From positions 24,188-88,187 of the forward strand of contig SKCR01015064.1 in assembly GCA_019454045.1 (NCBI GenBank): a stretch of DNA of 64,000 nucleotides, in the 5' to 3' direction. The notes below the pieces were generated by a model. It ran no database searches, had not been told where the DNA came from, and saw only the letters and a list, made by a program, of their open reading frames with translations. Positions 57,937 through 64,000 of the stretch are shown piece by piece; position 1 is the first letter of the stretch, and each line of letters begins with the position of its first letter. This DNA is from Zanthoxylum bungeanum. Taxonomy: Eukaryota > Streptophyta > Magnoliopsida > Sapindales > Rutaceae. The translations under genes were made by a program, and so were the position numbers.

Positions 57937-59920
57937 TGTTATAACACCCTGGTTATCCCGATGTAAATTTGATAACCGTTTTGACACGTGTTATGTGAAA
58001 TGTAATATTAAATCACGCATGAGAGTGTTGGTACTCACGAAATTATTTTCTGGACATCTGGCAAATCATTTGCAGTTTCGGTAACCCGTCAGCCTTTGGT
58101 ATTTTGGCCATAACTTGAGCTACCGATGTCTGATTTCGGTGATCTTTATATGGACGAAAAGTTAAGACAACGATCCAAAACATGCATGTTGAATAATTTT
58201 CAAAATTCAGAACAGAAGTAAGTAAAATATGTGTCTGGTTTCACAAGTACTGTGTAGTTACTAATTTCTCTCATCATTTTAGCATGTGCTTAAAATAAAT
58301 CATTATTTTATTGTAAAAACTCTGACCCTTAATATAAAAACAACTCCTATTCATTTTCTTTCTCAGTCAATCTCATGATTTCTCTAGATTTTCTCCTTCA
58401 TTTTCTAGCTTTCAAAATCACGATTAAGGAAAGGGAATCCATGTGCTCATTTAAAGGCTCTTGAAGCTTAGTAAGTTATCCATCCATTTCTTTCACTTCT
58501 TGCTATCTTTTGCATGCATTTCCATCCTCCAAAATTCGAATTTGGATGTTCTAGTTTGGTTGTGATTTAATTTACATGATTAAGTATGTTAGAACACTTA
58601 TTTTAGTATTTGGTGGTTCTCTTGACATGGATTAGGCTTTAGGTGCTAAAAAATTTAAAAGATTTGAAAAAGGGTGTTTCTTGTAATTACTTGATCGAGC
58701 TTAATGGATGAAGGAAGGGCTGGATTTTTGTTTGACCTTGGTGGTAGGGACAATGTGTATGGCGTTCTTGGGTGATAAATTACTATGGTGATAATGAATC
58801 CGGCAGGCTATGTTTTGAATGGGTATTGTCGAATTTTTGGAAGGATGGAAAGGACTTAAGTCATGCAAATCTGTATTTTATATGTTGGTTTAGTTGTGGT
58901 GTTGAAGTGTTGCTTGAGAATGCAAATGGTTGGGCAATGTATGTGTTTAGCCGAACAGAAGTGAATGAAGGGAATCATAATGATGTGGCTTGATAGTGAT
59001 ATAAATATGATGTATTGAACTTAGAATAAATAATTAAGGGTTGCGTGAGTGAATTTAGCATGAATAAATTGTGGAAGGGGTTCTTGGCCATTATGTGATG
59101 ATTTACTTGGTAATGTTGAGTTTGAATAACATTATTGGTAATATAGATAATGTTTAGAATTGATGTTATTAATGTTGTTGGTGAATAATTGATGAGGAGT
59201 ATTTATGATATATATGGCCGAGTGTAGTAAGAAAAGCATTTTAGTGGTTTGATTAGAATCATGGCCATGTATTGTGTTGTTAGTATTTGTGCGTGTGTGT
59301 GTATGGTCATATATGGAATTAGGCATTCATGACATATACTAGACTTTTCATGTCTAAAAGGTTAAATATTTTCACGTCATTAGGATTTGAAGATAAGTTT
59401 AGTCGTTGTGTGAACTCGCTTTAGATAAGAATGAGCATAACGGCCTAATCCTCTCGATAGCATGCATCCATGCATCCTTCATGTACGCAATTAGAATTCC
59501 AAGCATCCAAGCACGCTAATAGTAATTGTTTCTATGTCCTTAGATCATATCATATGCAGGAGACTTCAGCCAGCTCCAAATGTTAGCTCAAACTTTAGAA
59601 ATCATAACTAGCGCTTTGAGTGAATGCTATTTTGCTTTTTATGTTTCAGAATAATTAATGTTTAATTACTAGTCGAATTTATGATAACTTTAAGTAAATG
59701 CCTCAAGATTTATATTTCATGTTTTTCAGCCACAGATTTATGTTTTTAGTACAAGATTTGATTTACGATTTTAAGATTACAGCTTCTAGTACGAACAGTT
59801 TTATTCCATGATAGTTTATACATGATTCACGTTGTGTTACACGATTCAGATTTTATTTACTTTGGTTTTAAAACATATCAGAAATAGGATTTTCAAACCA
59901 CCAGCATTGAGTTGTTCCCT
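57937..59920. other. Unassigned LTR-like sequence, no gene
   Basis: Begins TGTTATAACACCC, a common start of gypsy LTRs, and runs to the point where the gag remnant of E6 starts. A 73-codon open frame at 58772-58993 has no recognisable domain and I do not call it a gene. No paired copy lies in the window. Confidence 0.4.
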
Positions 59921-59924
59921 CAGC

Positions 59925-60440
59925 TTTAAGTGTCCAGACGTTTGGCAATATAGACATGCATCATGAGCTACACGCGGTCTTGCAGTTTGTTTCTTGGAGT
60001 CTTTCTTCTTATTTCCCATTTTAATCTTTTAGAAGTCTTTGAAGAGCTTGCTCCACCATAGAAGTAAAAGTGGGATTCCATTTCTTCAAATTATGTTCCG
60101 CGAGCGTAATATATTGTGAAGCTCTTCATATATGGATTGCATCGATTGCATCACAAAGCCAGCATATATATCAGGTGAAGAAGATAAAATCAGATTTCAG
60201 CCTAGTCTTTTATCTATCACAATGTCATGTCGTTCCAAATATTGGATATGATCAATCATGTTTAAAACATGAATGCTAACCACTCCTTCATCCTTGAACG
60301 TAGCATGGAAAAATTCCTTAGACCTCCGATATATCTCAACTTCTTGAGTTGTTTCAAACAACTTCTTGAGTGTTCTCATAATGCTCTAAGCATTTAGTAC
60401 ATCTATGTAATGTCTAACAAAATCAGGAACAATTTCTACA
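59925..60440 (-). pseudogene. gag: E6 copia gag fragment
   Basis: On the minus strand, MRTLKKLFETTQEVEIYR and FKDEGVVSIHVLNMIDHI are capsid-like gag sequence. After stops and shifts come a Lys-rich stretch and CLYCQTSGHLK, the first half of a zinc knuckle (about 59965-59930). It then breaks off into unrelated sequence. It lies downstream of a primer site and LTR in the right order. Confidence 0.65.
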
Positions 60441-60830
60441 GACATTGGATTGACCGTAACATACCTTAATCGTTTTAACTCTAAGATAATGCCCAATACT
60501 GGAGTGACCTAAGTTCTGACCACTTACACCCTCACAATAAGGACTATATTGGGCATAAGTAAAAAGAACTCATTCATCTCCATATTGATAAGACGGACCA
60601 TCCAATAATACTCCAATATTATTAATATTATTACTTAAAATAAAGTAATTACCTAATCACGAGAGATTTATGAAAATCAAGTCATTAACATGCTTGAGTA
60701 AAAATAAAAATTTTAATTTAAAACATACAAAGTATATCCAATATGATTTATGTATAATTAAATTAAAATTACAGAGGTATAAATTCAAATACATGTCAAA
60801 CATGCAACATGTATTGTATGGTTAAGATGT

Positions 60831-60842
60831 GTGCTGATACCA
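60831..60842 (-). other. E6 primer binding site (initiator tRNA-Met type)
   Basis: TGGTATCAGCAC on the minus strand, three bases inside the LTR end. Confidence 0.65.
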
Positions 60843-60845
60843 TTC

Positions 60846-62764
60846 TGTCGGGGCGGATGTGGGACCCTCAGGATTGGATCGGTATCCCACGTAGTGAAAG
60901 TGGGTCTAACCCATAGATATCAAGCATGACATATTTTTAAATAATTTAATGGAATACTATATTCTATTACGAGTGCATAGGAAAAAACCGGGGCTGAATC
61001 GAAGTCCAGAAACTAAAAAACAGGAGAAAATAAAAATCAGCGAGCGCATACACGCTACAGTGTGCGACACTGCGCACGTGCACTGTGTGCAACTCTCTGT
61101 GTGCGCACTGTATGTGTACTAAATGCGCACTGCTGTACCCTTTTTTTATTTGTTTTCATTTCATCAGCTCTCTGGAAACAGAAAGCTGATGAAATATTTA
61201 AACCCAATTTATTTCAAACCTTCCCTAAACACTTTCAAACACCCGAAATTTAATTTTTAACATCAAAACAAACATCAACACGTGCCATAGAACAAAATCA
61301 TATTTTTCAAAAGATCAAATATTTTTACAAAAATATAAATTTATTCTAAATACTCACATGTGTAAATTTTGAATCTAAAACACAAACCAAATTAGAATCC
61401 CACAATGAAGTGACACATGAAAAATTCTAGATCACTCAAAGGTGGTCAGATGATTTTAGAATGATAGCCATAACTCCAAACTTTCATCTACAGTTCCAAA
61501 CTATAATTTTATGTTACATGTCCAACATGAACATATTTGACCCAATTACAAGCATATTATATTTATGCTTCCAAAACATCCATATACAAATTTATTAGCC
61601 TAATTTCAACTGCAAACTATATTATTATGTATCAAATGCAAAAACATAGCTTGTTAGAGAATATCAAACTTATCTAGTAAGCTTGAATCAAAGATCTAAC
61701 CGTCTCCTCCTTGTTGAAAATATGTAGAACTTCCACAGCTTCTCTAAACACTTCTTTACACTAATTTTTCTTATGTTTTGCCTTAATACTTGCTTGCTTA
61801 AAAACTTGCTCAAGCTTGCCTTTTATAGTGAAGCTTATGTAATTTTTAATTAATAAAAGTTTTAATCAACTTTTAGGTAGGCTTAATTCAATTTGTCCAA
61901 ATATGCATAATTAGGTATGACTAATCACTTTTGTCTACCACTTTGATTTAATCCAATTAAATCTAGACAAAGTTTAACCAATTGATTAGTTCATTGTCTA
62001 CCATTTTTATTTAATCCAATTAAATCAAGCCAAAAACACCTATTATTACATATTTTTTAATTACCAAAATATCCTCCAATGGAAGAGATATTTATGAAAT
62101 TATAAAAAAGCCCTTGTGTGATTTTGGATTAATCCAATTATTCTAACTGGGTCAAAATAAATAATTAATAATATCCAATAACACTTAATTATTTTAATTG
62201 ATAATTATAATATCAAATATTATTTATTATCAACATTATTGGCTATTCAAGTGCTCAACGAGTACACTTTATATTATGGGACTCTCTAAGTCCAGACACG
62301 TTCGCCATATAAGCCTATCTTATATGTACGCAATTCGGCTACCTCTGAATTCACGAAGAACAAGAACAATATTTCTGAACTATACAAGTCGAGGTCATCA
62401 CATATGTTTAATAATCCCTCCGTCGTAAGCTATCCGAGTTGTGCTTAGGAAACATAGATTACACCGTCAAGTTTCCGAGGCGCACATCTCACATTGTCGA
62501 CATATCCATGATTCTTTACAACTTATCAGAACATCATTTTGGATATATGCGATCAACCCTAGGTGATCGGCTTTGGCCAAAGTCTTAAGAATCATGACTT
62601 ATTTACATGGATACCTAAACCCCTTGTGGTACACATACGAGCCGACAGATCCTATCTTGATGCGCACTTGATTAACAGTGCATCGGTCCACACCCAAATA
62701 ACATCTAATGGTCAGACCATGAAAAGTCTCTAATAAGTGTGGTTTATACCCATTTATTCCAACA
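60846..62764 (-). repeat. E6 5' LTR (minus orientation), partner not in window
   Basis: On the minus strand it runs from TGTTGGAATAAATGG to CCCCGACA, 1919 bp, with a TATA-like CTATAAAAGG at 61828-61821. A primer site and gag fragment follow to the left. No second LTR is present, so E6 is truncated or split by later insertions. Confidence 0.65.
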
Positions 62765-64000
62765 TCCTTAGCCTATTATTTTGTTATGGTTCGAGTCATT
62801 TAGTGTCATTTATAGTTTATTTTATGTCTTATTTGTAGGAAGCATTAGAAAACAAAAATTGATTAAATACGCGTGTTTCGGGACCTATTGGGAGCATCGG
62901 ACTAAAGAACAGGCAAAACCAGCATCAGTTGCGCACTGAATTTAAAAAGGCTATAACTTTTGATCTAGAAAGAGTTACGAGACCCATAATATATCGATTT
63001 GCATGTACTCGAAAAGATCTAGACAATTGTGCACACTGGCGCCATAGCGCCCAAGTTCTTGGCACCGCGGCGCTGCGGAAGAACCAGTCTCATACAAAAA
63101 ATAGAGAGCTGGGCGCCGCGGTGCCTCGGAACGCCCAAAAACTCTAAATTCTAGGGTTTTACATGTCCAATGGTCACCATACTTTATTATAAATACATTA
63201 GTTCGTCCAAACAAGAAAGATGAGGCTAATACACATCACAAAATACCAAAATACATATTTTAGAGAGATCCAATGAGGATGATTGAAGAGCGACAAGAGG
63301 GAGACGAAGGCGCCGAAGAGGAAGAGATTCAATTTGGGTTTTATCTTCTTGTTTTTTTCTTAGAACTCTAATGATTTCCATTAGATTCATGACTTGTTTA
63401 TCATTGTTTTATCTATTGTCATGAACTACTCCTTAATTCTGGAGAATGATGTAATCGATGCTTGAACCTTGTATTGTTTGCCAATTTTGTTATAAAGTTT
63501 TATTCAGTTTATTTGTATTCTCTTGAGTTTAATGCTTTATGTTTGTTGGCCACAAATATGATGATATATGTTTGAAATCTATCACTCGAGAGAGGGAATT
63601 TTGAATAGATATAGAGAATATAACTTAGGAGTTTTATAGAGTTCGAGAGAATATATAAGTTCCTTTGAAGTCATTAATATAGAATCACAAAACGTAATGA
63701 GTTGTTAACTACTGGATTTTTATAGAGATATCGAAGTCTGTAGTTGATGATATTTTCACTGATGCTCGAGAGAGGGAGTGGATAATTTCAGAGTCTTGAC
63801 TTATAAACAATATAACTGAACATGGATTAATTGGCATGACAAATACGTAGGCGACAGCTAGGTGAAATCAGGATCTAGAATCTCTATCGTATTAGTCCCT
63901 CATATATAATTATTTTTATATTTATTTATTAAAATGTTTATTATTTGTTTTTAAAATAAAGTTAGGATTATCAATTTTAGTATTTAGTGCGAGTTAACAC
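62765..64000. other. Unassigned LTR-like sequence at right edge
   Basis: No gene. It has a 13-bp perfect inverted repeat, GGCACCGCGGCGC (63061-63073) and its complement at 63113-63125, then TATAAATA at 63188-63195 on the plus strand. That order is consistent with the U3 and start of R of an LTR whose interior lies outside the window. Confidence 0.4.

Noticed and set aside
58772..58993. 73-codon plus-strand ORF with a Trp/Cys-rich product
   Set aside because: No recognisable family, no second copy, and surrounding sequence looks like LTR. Chance is likely at this length.
61062..61253. 63-codon ORF in the E6 LTR
   Set aside because: It lies on the opposite strand to the element and reads through a CGCAC/GTGCGCAC-rich stretch. 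There is no domain or conservation evidence.

Overview
The window is AT-rich plant nuclear DNA, probably from a flowering plant (eudicot-like), and is made almost entirely of long terminal repeat (LTR) retrotransposons inserted beside and inside one another. I see no ordinary host gene with exons, no rRNA or tRNA gene and no CRISPR. The plant assignment rests on Ty1/copia and Athila-like Ty3/gypsy elements primed by plant initiator-tRNA-Met and tRNA-Asp sequences, and on a LOG-type cytokinin-activating enzyme.

Layout. E1 (742-10760, +) is a full-length but stop-ridden copia element with 1.9 kb LTRs and target duplication AATGG. E2 (12302-29946, +) is a second member of that family (target duplication ATACA), split by E2n (14274-22004, -), an Athila-type non-autonomous element (CTAAA). 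E5 (30368-38781, -) is another copia family (GAATG) that keeps gag but lacks pol; a 2.4 kb LTR-like insertion inside it is flanked by about 216 bp direct repeats. E3 (42385-51853, +) is an Athila-type element with gag, protease, a large pol deletion and two extra genes. E4 (52394-56862, +) is a short relative of E3 and E2n (TAACT) with only fragments of the extra genes. At the right end lie older repeats with TGTCCGGCCGGACA palindromes, then the 5' LTR and gag remnant of a further minus-strand element (E6, LTR 60846-62764), then an unassigned LTR-like sequence that runs off the window.

The main discovery candidate is the cargo of the E2n/E3/E4 family. Where Athila elements usually carry an env-like gene, between pol and the 3' LTR, E3 carries two intact intronless ORFs. 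One encodes a 182-residue protein with a basic patch and a CX2CX4CX3C finger, resembling in layout the cysteine-rich nucleic-acid-binding proteins of some plant RNA viruses. The other encodes a complete 217-residue LOG-family enzyme (cytokinin riboside 5'-monophosphate phosphoribohydrolase family). E2n carries the same LOG gene at the same place, broken by one 1-bp frameshift, although its gag-like ORF is unrelated to that of E3. E4 keeps a trace of the finger ORF and a probable trace of LOG. A hand count between the two LOG copies gives 24 synonymous and 17 non-synonymous codon differences over about 197 codons, which points to protein-level constraint. The LTR promoters of E2n and E3 carry arrays of CACGTG G-box/ABRE motifs upstream of the TATA box, so the cargo may be under stress- or light-responsive control. 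This looks like a retrotransposon family carrying a hormone-activating enzyme and a possible silencing suppressor; the functions are inferred.
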